Shown here: positions 7,156-15,345 of the stretch, one piece after another
How the letters are laid out: every line of letters starts with the position of its first letter
Position numbering within the stretch: position 1 is the stretch's first letter
Source: Candidatus Latescibacterota bacterium
Lineage (GTDB): Bacteria > Latescibacterota > UBA2968
Length of the DNA: 35,222 nt
Reading direction: 5' to 3'
NCBI GenBank assembly: GCA_022823725.1
Contig: JAJEHL010000025.1
Coordinates: 1-35,222, forward strand
Translations under genes and position numbers: made by a program
Notes under the pieces: generated by a model
What the model saw: the letters and a program-made list of their open reading frames with translations, nothing else
Databases searched by the model: none
Told to the model about the DNA's origin: nothing

Positions 7156-8889
7156 ATGAGCAAAGTGATTAACCAATTCATGTGGGCTTTCCAACATCAC
7201 TTTAGGATGTCCATTGAGTATGAAATTCGGAAGACTCTGTCTCATATAGGCTTGCAAACACACGATAAGGCTAAAGCGTTATTAATCGGTTTTGCCACCA
7301 AGGATGATCTCCGACATGACATTTGCATTGAACCAGAAGATGGCCCTCTTGTAGTAGATGACTTGCACTCAATCGAGAAGAGGGCAGATAAAATTCGTAA
7401 AGCGGATCCTGAATCCGGAACGTTCCACACCAACCGTAGGCTTCATGAGCAACGAAGGCGTGGACTGTTCCTTCGTTCTCGTGCTCATGCCATCGCGGAG
7501 GCTATTCAAGAATCAGGGAAATTTGAAGGACTCAACTTTTTTGTAAGTAATTCTGCGCCCATAGCAGGCTATGAGGTTCATACCTGCGTAGGCATACCTT
7601 ATGACGCCCTTGAATCCGTGCCCAGTTTCAACAATCCAAAGAAGGATGACTATCATGGGCGCCATATTGAAGAATCTTTTGTACAAGCGATTATTAACAC
7701 CTGTCTCGGTCGAGCAGACAGAGCACTCTACTTTCCAGACCCGGGCGAGGGATTCATCATATTGGGAGATTGCATTGACATAGTTAGGGGCTCAGCCACA
7801 CGCTTCGTAGATGGTGTAACCTCCGCTCTGGCTCCGCTACCCAACGACCTATTCATACGTGCAAGCGAAGTCGCATCGCTAACATACGAGCGTTCGGGTG
7901 CCAAAGGTCATTTGGTCATTACGAACCCCAACAATTTGGCAAACAAGCTAAAGGTCACGTTTCAAAATCCTGTTGGTCTGCATGAAACTCGGAGCGTAAG
8001 AAAATTATTGGAACTTACGGATGAAACAAATGCTTTGCTTACTGACGGTCAAGACATTTATGGACTAGGAGAGTGCATCTCTGCACCTGATGTAGCGAGA
8101 ATCGCAATAGAAGGACATGCCAAGTGGTTACTGAGTATAAACGACACAGTACTTATGAAGGTTGCCTATGAACACGCAACACTGCCGAAGCAAATCCTAG
8201 ATAAGGAGCTCTTCAGAGACGTTGCTCAAAGGACGGTGAGCGCGGTCGAAATCGAGGGCATTTGGGACATATTCCAATGCGCTCTAGACAATGGATATGG
8301 AACCACGATAGTTGTCTCAGAGGATCCAGTTTCTGAAATAAAGCGTCTCGGTCAGGAAGCATTGGCTATCAAACCCGGATACTTGGACCGCAGAGATGTA
8401 GCGCGACTTGGTCGTATCGACGGGGCAATTATTCTCGGTCCCGACGGGCGCTGTTACGCATTTGGAGTAATACTTGATGGACTGGCTAACTCTTCTGGCG
8501 ATCGGGCGCGTGGAGCGCGGTTCAATTCATCCGTTCGTTACCAAAGAACATCGGAAATTGGCACTATGGTAATTGTTATATCGGATGATGGCACAGTTGA
8601 CTTAATCCCGACTTTGAAGCCTCGTGTTTCGCGACAAGAAGTGGAAGATGCGGTACGGGAGTTTTGTGAATATTCGAGAATTGAAGGTAATGATGATGGA
8701 GAATGGGCAAGACGAAATAGACGAGTTAAAGAATTTAGCTTTTATCTCGATGAAGAACAATGCAATAAGGTGAATGAAGCATACGAAAAGGAAAAGGACT
8801 CTCGCCTAGAATCAGGTGGAATCATGATGCTTAGAGAACCTCTGAAACCCGATCCCGACATGGACGATTCTTATTTTTGGGATAATTGA
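7156..8889 (+). CDS. protein with C-terminal DisA/DAC-like nucleotide-binding domain and an N-terminal putative sensor
   Basis: This 577-residue protein is the least ordinary gene here. The C-terminal part (about 360-490) resembles the diadenylate-cyclase (DisA_N) fold. A strand G-T-T-I-V-V-S-E-D (382-390) is followed by R-I-D-G-A-I-I-L (420-427), which includes the DGA motif; then comes R-G-A-R-F-N-S-S-V-R-Y (452-462) and M-V-I-V-I-S-D-D-G (471-479). In canonical cyclases the second motif is G-T-R-H-R-A-A; here RHR is replaced by RFN, so synthesis of c-di-AMP is uncertain. The first 340 residues have no family I can name with certainty; H-D-I-C-I-E-P-E-D-G-P (54-64) looks like a conserved motif. 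A polar, Glu-rich tail follows. SD: TAGGTGA. It stands alone, A+T-richer than its neighbours, close to the AbiE pair. A nucleotide-signalling defence or stress sensor is possible. Confidence 0.65.
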   Translation: MSKVINQFMWAFQHHFRMSIEYEIRKTLSHIGLQTHDKAKALLIGFATKDDLRHDICIEPEDGPLVVDDLHSIEKRADKIRKADPESGTFHTNRRLHEQRRRGLFLRSRAHAIAEAIQESGKFEGLNFFVSNSAPIAGYEVHTCVGIPYDALESVPSFNNPKKDDYHGRHIEESFVQAIINTCLGRADRALYFPDPGEGFIILGDCIDIVRGSATRFVDGVTSALAPLPNDLFIRASEVASLTYERSGAKGHLVITNPNNLANKLKVTFQNPVGLHETRSVRKLLELTDETNALLTDGQDIYGLGECISAPDVARIAIEGHAKWLLSINDTVLMKVAYEHATLPKQILDKELFRDVAQRTVSAVEIEGIWDIFQCALDNGYGTTIVVSEDPVSEIKRLGQEALAIKPGYLDRRDVARLGRIDGAIILGPDGRCYAFGVILDGLANSSGDRARGARFNSSVRYQRTSEIGTMVIVISDDGTVDLIPTLKPRVSRQEVEDAVREFCEYSRIEGNDDGEWARRNRRVKEFSFYLDEEQCNKVNEAYEKEKDSRLESGGIMMLREPLKPDPDMDDSYFWDN

Positions 8890-8911
8890 AATGTAGGCAA
8901 ACAACCGTCCT

Positions 8912-10021
8912 TTATTCGCCGAATACCGAATCGGAGACGCAATAAGATTCGAGTTTGGGCCAGTCGAATTCCACGCCGATTCCCGGATCATCAGGCGCAA
9001 TCGCCCGGTGGTTTTCGATCTTCAACGGACGCTTCGTGTACTCGTCAATTGGAAAGCTATGGTATTCCATCCAACTTGCATTGGGTTGCGCCGAAACCAG
9101 ACTGACGTGCAACTCCTGCATGCCATGAGAGCATATTGGGACTTCATATTCACGCGACAATTCGGCAACCTTCAGCCAGCCCGTAATCCCCATACAATTG
9201 GAAGCATCAGGCTGAATATAAGAGAGCTTAGCCTGTTCAAAAGCGTAGCCAAATTCATGTATCGTATGAAGGTTCTCGCCCATCGATAGAGGCACTCCCG
9301 TAGCATCGGCAATCTCAGCATAACCCAGATAGTCGTCTGGAAGCGTAGGCTCTTCAAACCACAGGATATCGAACGCCTTAAATCGGTTAGCCGCCTCAAT
9401 AGCGTACTCGACACTCATCGAGTAGTTTGCATCGACCATGAAAGCAATATCGGGACCAATAAGCTCTCGAACCACCTGGACCCGCTCTACATCTTCATCC
9501 AGGGTGGGTTGCCCAACCTTGATCTTGACCCCGTTGAAGCCCTCGTCGAGATAGCGACGGATGTTATCGAGAAGTTTCGGGAGTGGAAAATTCAGATCAA
9601 TGCCTCCGCCATAGGCCCTGCACCTCGCACGCGCGCCACCCGCGACTTTCCACAGGGGCAGATCTTTGCGTTTGCAGCGGATATCCCAAAGAGCGATGTC
9701 GATCGCCGATATCGCAAATGACGCAACCCCGCCACGACCGACGTAATGAATATACCATTCGCACCAATCGTTGATCTCTTCCACATCCGCGCCATCCCTG
9801 CCAATCAACCTGGGAGCCAGGTCCGCGTCAATCATGGCTTTAATCGACCTGCCACCGCGACCACCGGTATAAGTGTACCCGGTCCCCTCGTGCCCATCCA
9901 CAAGTGTTATCGTAACAGTAATCAATTCGAAGTGACTATGGTCGCCATGCCTGGCATCGACAAGCACCTCCGCCAATGGCACTTCGAACAACCGCGTTCT
10001 TATCTTAACGATTTCGCTCAT
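8912..10021 (-). CDS. enolase-superfamily enzyme (mandelate racemase / muconate lactonising type)
   Basis: The 369-residue protein shows the complete active-site set. These are the K-x-K pair in GVKIKVG (K166, K168), metal ligands D197 (VDANY), E223 (WFEEP) and E249 (MGEN), the partner D272 (QPDAS), and the catalytic H299 in CSHGMQELH. The K-x-K plus H-D dyad is the arrangement of the mandelate-racemase subgroup, which includes many acid-sugar dehydratases. A sugar-acid dehydratase is therefore the best guess, but the substrate is not readable. No clear ribosome binding site precedes the ATG. It is the last gene of a leftward block that includes the sulfatase, which supports a role in sugar catabolism. 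Confidence 0.85.
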   Translation of the reverse strand: MSEIVKIRTRLFEVPLAEVLVDARHGDHSHFELITVTITLVDGHEGTGYTYTGGRGGRSIKAMIDADLAPRLIGRDGADVEEINDWCEWYIHYVGRGGVASFAISAIDIALWDIRCKRKDLPLWKVAGGARARCRAYGGGIDLNFPLPKLLDNIRRYLDEGFNGVKIKVGQPTLDEDVERVQVVRELIGPDIAFMVDANYSMSVEYAIEAANRFKAFDILWFEEPTLPDDYLGYAEIADATGVPLSMGENLHTIHEFGYAFEQAKLSYIQPDASNCMGITGWLKVAELSREYEVPICSHGMQELHVSLVSAQPNASWMEYHSFPIDEYTKRPLKIENHRAIAPDDPGIGVEFDWPKLESYCVSDSVFGE

Positions 10022-10075
10022 ATTTCAAAGGGGATAAAGTTCGAATCCTATCTGATCTCCATTTGTTACTCCGGC

Positions 10076-10567
10076 TCAAGTTGAAAAATCTGAATTCTTA
10101 ACAGATTTCCAGGCATCGAGAATTTGCTGGTATTCCTGTTGAATGGTCTCCTGCTCAAAACCACAAAACGTCATTTCCCAAAGACAGTGGACCAGAATAT
10201 CCACCTCGTCTAACTGCTGCAATGTTTCAGGGTCAATCTCCATTCCAAGCCACTCCTCCCAGGGGCAAAACTCAATAGCCCAGGGAACCTCGTCTTCTCC
10301 TGCCAATCCTGGCATTCTGCTGTTTTCATCCTGATCTTTCCAGCGTGTGCCGTCAAGACCAGATACATCTCCCCAGATACGACCGTCGTCACCGATCTTT
10401 TCAGTGACACTCAGTCGCATAGAAGTTTCTACAGGAGTCAGCAAGATCAGGAGTTCATACACATCTGCATATGCGTCTATGCAATCTGCTTCATCGGGAT
10501 AGGTTTCCAAAAATCGATATTTTACACCTGGCCACGTATGGCGATTGATCAGATCCTTAAATGTCAT
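10076..10567 (-). CDS. small acidic protein, DUF6557-like
   Basis: A 163-residue acidic protein. It begins MTFKDLINRHTWPGV and ends with P-W-E-E-W-L-G-M-E-I-D followed by DILVHCLWEMTFCGF. This pattern agrees with my memory of the DUF6557 family, which has no known activity; the family name should be verified. There is no signal peptide or transmembrane segment. It sits between the sulfatase and the enolase-superfamily gene on the same strand, with gaps of 63 and 54 bases, so it may be cotranscribed. The ribosome binding site is weak. Confidence 0.6.
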   Translation of the reverse strand: MTFKDLINRHTWPGVKYRFLETYPDEADCIDAYADVYELLILLTPVETSMRLSVTEKIGDDGRIWGDVSGLDGTRWKDQDENSRMPGLAGEDEVPWAIEFCPWEEWLGMEIDPETLQQLDEVDILVHCLWEMTFCGFEQETIQQEYQQILDAWKSVKNSDFST

Positions 10568-10630
10568 ATGATGTTCCGATTCCGAATTTCACCGTGATTC
10601 GATGGCAGCCAACTCCGCACTGTTTTGTCC

Positions 10631-12265
10631 CTACCCCAGATAATCCACTTCCACATCCCCAATCGTCAAATTGCTTGAAAACGCCACCCGACCTATGTCT
10701 TCAAGCTCGAACCAAATCTCCAGTTTGCCGTCCCCCGCTTCAAGCTCGAATCGCCCTGTATTCTCTCCCGCAGCCAGTGGGCTTCTCTGAGTATTTCCCT
10801 GCCACTGAATCCCGAGAGTACCCGCGCCATTTAGCGACTCGCGGTTGATTCGAAGCTCATAGGTTCCGCTCTGTTCGATCTTCACACGCCAGCCGTGTGG
10901 GAGTTCGGATATGTATTCTGAATCCTGATAGCGACACAGCGTGAGAGGATTCTCAGCCGAATTCCCAATGTGAATAACCCCCGCCTGCCAATCCGAAGCC
11001 ACATCGTCGAACCAGGCGTCGTAGTCTCTCTTCATCTGCGCTACGAGATCGGGCATCAGGCCACCTATCTCTTTCTCTTCGCCAGGGTCGTCTTCAAGAT
11101 CGTACAGCTCCATCACGGGGTCTGTCGAAGAAGTCTCAAAATCCCATTGTCCGCCAGTACTGGGATAACCCAACCACTTGTAGCGTTGGGTTATCCCAGT
11201 ACAGTTGTGGTACTGTCGCGGGCGGCTCCCCCGGTGTGTCTGAATGAAAAGTGTGCGATCGAGCCATTCCACTTTCTGACCTCGAATCAGAGGCATCAGA
11301 TCCACGCCATCCATCCTGAGAACAGAGGGGGAATCCACGTTACAAAGCGACAACAAAGTGGGCAGAACATCGATATGTGAGGCAATCTTGTCGGTTTTGA
11401 AACCAGCCGGCATCCCCTTCGGCCACCTCATGAAATACGGAACTCGAATCCCGCCTTCGTACACGTCTCCTTTTGTAGATCTGAGTCCAGCATTGTACCT
11501 GCCGCCCGAGGGACCGTGGTCGGACGTAAAAATGATGATTGTATCCTCATCCAGACCGAGACGTTCCAGCAGTTCCATGAGTCGCCCAATATTGTCATCG
11601 ATATTCTCGACCATCCCATAGATTCGTGCGACGCTGTCATCCAGACCCATCTCGCGATAGGGATCCGCATATTCGTCACTGATCTCGAGAGGATCGTGCG
11701 GCGCGTTCGTCGGAATATAGATAAAAAAAGGCTCGCTTTGATGTTCCTCGATGAACGCGAGGGCCTCGTCAAAGAAGACATCCGTGCAGTACCCCTTCGC
11801 CTGGAATTCTTCCCCTTCTCGCCACAGAAGGGAGTCAAAGTAGCTGTTTGGCCTTACGGGGGCTTGCCCGATCCCTCCACCTTTGTGCCACAAGGCTTTC
11901 TCAAATCCCTGATCCATGGGCCTCATTGGGTAATTGTCACCGAGATGCCACTTCCCAAAAATCTCAGTGCGGTACCCGGCATCTCGAAACAACTCGGCGG
12001 CAGTGACCTCATCGCCCGACATTAATGCACCCCCTCGGGACGTGTGTAGAATCCCGGTTCGATAGAAATACCGCCCGGTCATCAATGCAGCTCGAGAAGG
12101 CGAACAAAGCGGATGCCCGTAGAAACGGTCAAACGCCACCCCTTCATTGGCCAAACGATCCATATATGGCGTCTTGACCTGGTCATTCCCGTGTACCCCC
12201 ACCGTTCCGTACCCCTGATCGTCCGTAATGATAAGAACGACATTGGGCCTGCTTTTCTCATTCAT
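10631..12265 (-). CDS. type I sulfatase (formylglycine-dependent)
   Basis: The 544-residue protein has a full sulfatase active site. Metal acids are D15 and D16 (IITDDQG). C54 in LCSPSRAALMTGR is the C-x-P-S-R motif converted to formylglycine. K105 and H107 lie in GKWHLG, D249 and H250 in TSDHG, and K265 in STKGD. The region after about residue 440 is an extra beta-rich domain that could bind substrate. There is no signal peptide, unusual for a sulfatase that acts on external polysaccharides, so it may desulfate imported oligosaccharides. The ATG lies 5 bases after the aldo/keto reductase stop, with GGGATAA at the junction acting as SD, so the two are co-translated. The formylglycine-generating enzyme is not in the window. 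Confidence 0.92.
   Translation of the reverse strand: MNEKSRPNVVLIITDDQGYGTVGVHGNDQVKTPYMDRLANEGVAFDRFYGHPLCSPSRAALMTGRYFYRTGILHTSRGGALMSGDEVTAAELFRDAGYRTEIFGKWHLGDNYPMRPMDQGFEKALWHKGGGIGQAPVRPNSYFDSLLWREGEEFQAKGYCTDVFFDEALAFIEEHQSEPFFIYIPTNAPHDPLEISDEYADPYREMGLDDSVARIYGMVENIDDNIGRLMELLERLGLDEDTIIIFTSDHGPSGGRYNAGLRSTKGDVYEGGIRVPYFMRWPKGMPAGFKTDKIASHIDVLPTLLSLCNVDSPSVLRMDGVDLMPLIRGQKVEWLDRTLFIQTHRGSRPRQYHNCTGITQRYKWLGYPSTGGQWDFETSSTDPVMELYDLEDDPGEEKEIGGLMPDLVAQMKRDYDAWFDDVASDWQAGVIHIGNSAENPLTLCRYQDSEYISELPHGWRVKIEQSGTYELRINRESLNGAGTLGIQWQGNTQRSPLAAGENTGRFELEAGDGKLEIWFELEDIGRVAFSSNLTIGDVEVDYLG
11157..11202. repeat. perfect 18-bp inverted repeat inside the sulfatase gene
   Basis: GTACTGGGATAACCCAAC (11157-11174) and its exact complement (11185-11202) are separated by 10 bases, all within coding sequence for residues about 355-370. 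One arm encodes T-G-I-T-Q, the other W-L-G-Y-P-S-T. A perfect 36-base hairpin in a coding region is unexpected by chance. Confidence 0.9.
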
Positions 12266-12270
12266 TTCGT

Positions 12271-13047
12271 TTATCCCACTATGAGGTCAATGGACTGCAT
12301 CTCGCTTTCAGATAAAGACCAGTCAAAAACATCGAGATTCGCCTGGAGATGTTCTCTGGAACTCGCTTTGGGAATAACGATCATGCCTTTTTGCATCAGC
12401 CACTTGAGAGCGACGTGTGCAGAGGTCTTATCGTGAATACGGGCAATATCCAGCAGAACAGGGTCCCGAAGAACATCCTTCTTTCCCAGAGGGGAATACG
12501 CGGTTACCACCACATCGTTTTCCAAGCACCATTGCAAAACATCTCGCTGTTCGTAGCCCGGATGGTATTTGATCTGATTGACACTGATCGGCGCTGAAGA
12601 AAGAGAACGGGCGCGTTCCATTTGTTCGACCGAAAAATTGCTAACCCCAATACTTCTCGCTTTGCCCGCATCGAAAAACTCATTGAAAGCGCGAATGTAT
12701 CCTTCCATAGGCACGGCCTCATTGGGCCAGTGGACGAGCAACAGATCCACGTAGTCCATCTGGAGAAGCTGGAGAATCTCATCGGCTTGTTCTATCGCGA
12801 CATCGTATTGCAGATAATCTCTGCCGACTTTAGAAGTAATGAAGAGTTGCGAACGATCAGCACCTACCTCTCTGAGGGCTTCGCCGATTTCGCGCTGATT
12901 CTGGTATATCCAGGCCGTATCGAAGTGCGTATAGCCCAATTCGAGAGCCTGTTTGATAACCTCTTTGCATTGATCACCTCTCATCGGCCAGGTACCAAGG
13001 CCAACAACAGGCATTGTATTGCCCGAAAGCAGGGTCAGAGATTCCAT
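12271..13047 (-). CDS. aldo/keto reductase
   Basis: A 258-residue (alpha/beta)8 oxidoreductase with the full catalytic tetrad: D43 and Y48 in THFDTAWIYQ, K73 in ITSKVG, and H106 in LLVHWPN. The NADPH-binding segments GVSNFS and V-I-P-K-A-S-S also match the family. It reduces aldehydes or ketones, possibly sugar-derived given that it is the first gene of the sulfatase block. The start is set by GAGGAT 7 bases upstream. The length (258) is slightly below the usual 270-280 because the C-terminal loop is short. Confidence 0.92.
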   Translation of the reverse strand: MESLTLLSGNTMPVVGLGTWPMRGDQCKEVIKQALELGYTHFDTAWIYQNQREIGEALREVGADRSQLFITSKVGRDYLQYDVAIEQADEILQLLQMDYVDLLLVHWPNEAVPMEGYIRAFNEFFDAGKARSIGVSNFSVEQMERARSLSSAPISVNQIKYHPGYEQRDVLQWCLENDVVVTAYSPLGKKDVLRDPVLLDIARIHDKTSAHVALKWLMQKGMIVIPKASSREHLQANLDVFDWSLSESEMQSIDLIVG

Positions 13048-13213
13048 TGTTTATCCTCATTAAAAAATTAAGTCTCACTCGTACCGCGCGGATTATTATA
13101 ATAAATTTCAGATACAATATCCAATCTTTACGCAACATTCTATGGACTTGTAATTTATTCCAACCTATATTTGGATCGTGAGTGCGCTATCTTGATGTGT
13201 GAGGTTTAAAACG

Positions 13214-13729
13214 ATGAACAACAGAAAGCATCTATCATCACCGCAAATGCGCCTATCGTTTGAAGAAGAACAAAAAGTTCGGCGCGAAGACGATATCACC
13301 GTGCGATGTATGCAATGCGACAAGCGATTTGCCCAGCCGCGCTGGTATGCTGAAAAGGGCATTCGCTCCCAATTTTGCAGCAACGAGTGCAGAACCCATT
13401 GGGAATCTGACGAGAATTTTGAACTCGTTCTGGAAGGCCGCCCAGAGTATCGCGGGGGAAATTGGAAAATTCAGGCGGGCAAGGCGCGCGAGCGCGATGG
13501 GTTTTGTTGTGCGTCTTGCGGAATTACAGAAGACGCGCTCGGACGGCAGATGGATGTACACCACAAAATACCGTACCGGCTTTTTGACTCGCCAAAAGAG
13601 GCCAATAAACTGAGCAATCTGATCAGCCTGTGCCCTTCATGCCACAAGAAGATGGAGGGTGTTGGGCGGACAGACATGCCGTTATTTGATCGCGTCAAAC
13701 ACCGAAAGCAGGCGAGAAGTGAGACGTAA
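13214..13729 (+). CDS. HNH endonuclease-like protein with an N-terminal zinc-binding motif
   Basis: A 171-residue protein with two zinc modules. The first is C32-x2-C35 with C55 and C59 (F-C-S-N-E-C). The second is the HNH core: F-C-C-A-S-C-G (98-103), M-D-V-H-H-K-I-P-Y (113-121), and L-I-S-L-C-P-S-C-H-K (136-145). The core matches the HNH/McrA-like nuclease fold. I prefer ATG 13214 because GTGAGG lies about 9 bases before it; a GTG at 13199 in the same frame would place the SD inside the gene. Isolated HNH proteins may be nicking or restriction enzymes or homing remnants; no intron, intein or restriction partner is seen nearby. Confidence 0.85.
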   Translation: MNNRKHLSSPQMRLSFEEEQKVRREDDITVRCMQCDKRFAQPRWYAEKGIRSQFCSNECRTHWESDENFELVLEGRPEYRGGNWKIQAGKARERDGFCCASCGITEDALGRQMDVHHKIPYRLFDSPKEANKLSNLISLCPSCHKKMEGVGRTDMPLFDRVKHRKQARSET

Positions 13730-13783
13730 AAGGTAAGAGGTCCGCCCATCCCCGCTCCACTGCCTCGTCTCACGTCTTACGTT
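13719..13783. repeat. short repeated CGTNAGA/TCTNACG motif between convergent genes
   Basis: GTGAGACG (13719-13726) and CGTCTCAC (13766-13773) form an 8-bp inverted repeat across the gap between the HNH and HD genes, and the right side continues as a second heptamer CGTCTTA. It is too loose for a classical terminator but may be a dispersed intergenic repeat. Confidence 0.35.
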
Positions 13784-15019
13784 TTATTCCAGCGCGTTTG
13801 GTTCGCCAAAGAAGCGCGCGCACACCTGTCCAACGCGTTCTCTATAACCTTCGGGTGCAAAAATGTAGAATTTCCAGAGCCGCTCATACTGGTCTTCCAC
13901 GACCTTGACATCAAAAGGCGGATTGTCTGGCGGATCGTTCAGGCGACTCAAGCCATTGCGCGTAACAACGCGCACACGCGCTTCTTTGATGGCTGAGATA
14001 TCTGGACAATAGAGAATAACCTGATCGGGGTTGATGGTCACAGCATCGGCGATTTGCCGCTCAATCTGCTGCCTACTCTCGACAGATCTATTGTAGGTGG
14101 CGATCAACTCATCGCGCCCTCGGCGCCCCACTTCGGCAGTCGAAATCATATAGGCGCGCTTGAGCAACCGCCGTTCGCAAACGCCGTTGATCAGGCGGTC
14201 AATGCGCGGATCTTCATAGCCGAGCAAATGGCAAAACAGAGCGTCATCCGTCAGGGTATAGAGATCGGTTTCGGCAAGACCGTGTTCTGTGGCGATCTCG
14301 ACGGCTTTGGCGATCATAGCCCCCGATGACACTTTGGCGTGGTGATAATAAACGCGCTCGGTGAGAAAATAGCGCAACCGCAGCAAATGCAGCAACTCGG
14401 TGCGCGTACTGAGACGGGTCACATCAATCGCAAGATTTTCATCGGCAAGCATAAAGGTGCTAAAAATTCGGTCGTCATAATCCTGACGCAGGCCTGCAAA
14501 ATACGCATCGCGACGCAAATAATCGAGTAAGTCGGCATCGATGGTGCTGGACACGATCTGCTGCATCCATGCCGGTGAAAACGATTTATCCGTAAGCAGA
14601 GAAACCACTGTATCGCGCAGGCCCGAAGCATCGAGTGCTTGCGCGATTTCTGTTTGCGTTAAGAAATATTTCATGCGGGTAGCTGTATCGTGGCGTGGAA
14701 ACAGCTTGCGTTCATCTTCAAAAGTATGTCCAAAAGGCAAATGCGAGATATCGTGAACCAGCGCGGCCAGCGCAACCGCATCGGCCTGTTCGGGTTCAAT
14801 TTGCGCGCCGCCACGTCTCAAAACATCGAGCACGCGCCGCGACATCGCCGTTGTCCCCAGCGAGTGTTCAAATCGCGTGTGTACGCAACCGGGATAGACC
14901 AGATATGCCGATCCTGTTTGTCGCACACCGCGCAGGCGTTGCATTTGTCGCGTGTCCATAACCCGGCGTTCGGATTCATTAAACGACATATCGCCGTGAA
15001 CGGGATCGCGAATAATCAT
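13784..15019 (-). CDS. HD-domain phosphohydrolase (dGTPase/SAMHD1-like)
   Basis: The 411-residue product has the HD metal site of the dNTP triphosphohydrolase group. TRFEHSLGT (48-56) gives the first His (H52), LVHDISHLPFGHTF (87-100) the HD pair (H89, D90) and a further His, and T-I-D-A-D-L-L-D-Y-L a later Asp. The opening MIIRDPVHGD is very typical of this branch, so I start at ATG 15019, which has GGGAGC 5 bases upstream. An ATG at 15052 lacks an SD. Known members hydrolyse dNTPs or other phosphoesters, some in phage defence, but many are uncharacterised. It converges on the HNH gene without overlap. Confidence 0.85.
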   Translation of the reverse strand: MIIRDPVHGDMSFNESERRVMDTRQMQRLRGVRQTGSAYLVYPGCVHTRFEHSLGTTAMSRRVLDVLRRGGAQIEPEQADAVALAALVHDISHLPFGHTFEDERKLFPRHDTATRMKYFLTQTEIAQALDASGLRDTVVSLLTDKSFSPAWMQQIVSSTIDADLLDYLRRDAYFAGLRQDYDDRIFSTFMLADENLAIDVTRLSTRTELLHLLRLRYFLTERVYYHHAKVSSGAMIAKAVEIATEHGLAETDLYTLTDDALFCHLLGYEDPRIDRLINGVCERRLLKRAYMISTAEVGRRGRDELIATYNRSVESRQQIERQIADAVTINPDQVILYCPDISAIKEARVRVVTRNGLSRLNDPPDNPPFDVKVVEDQYERLWKFYIFAPEGYRERVGQVCARFFGEPNALE

Positions 15020-15099
15020 TTTGTGCTCCCGATGAGTTGTGGAAATGTCCATTGACAGTCAGACTGCACCATGATATTTTGCACGCGGAAGTCTTTAGT

Positions 15100-15301
15100 G
15101 GTCTGTCAAAAAAATTTGCTAATATTTTATCTGATAGACTGGATTGCGGCTAAAGCATGTCCCTGCATGATTTAAGCAGAGACCCTGCCGCAATGACAAC
15201 CCTCGTTCGTCACGCCCCTGCTTAAGATGTGCAGGGGCAGGCTCTGCATGTTTTAAGCAGGCGTCCAGTAAATTCAGCCAATAAACTTATTTGACAGAGC
15301 A
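15100..15301. repeat. MITE- or REP-like element with three 17-bp palindromic units
   Basis: This intergenic stretch upstream of xylA contains three near-identical 17-bp units: CTGCATGATTTAAGCAG (15163-15179), an inverted copy (15218-15234) and CTGCATGTTTTAAGCAG (15244-15260). Around them, GTCTGTCAAA (15101-15110) and TTTGACAGAG (15290-15299) are imperfect inverted ends. No protein is encoded. The arrangement resembles a small non-autonomous mobile element or REP cluster; no target-site duplication is obvious. Confidence 0.5.
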
Positions 15302-15345
15302 TTTATTGGCATTTTTAATTTTAATTCGCATTTTAAGGAGATCCA

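Noticed and set aside
7021-7263. 80-codon minus-strand frame overlapping the DAC-like gene start
   Set aside because: Overlaps the start and promoter of a better-supported gene and has no SD.
13048-13213. Possible gene in the gap between the aldo/keto reductase and HNH genes
   Set aside because: Only short A+T-rich frames without SD; most likely divergent promoters.
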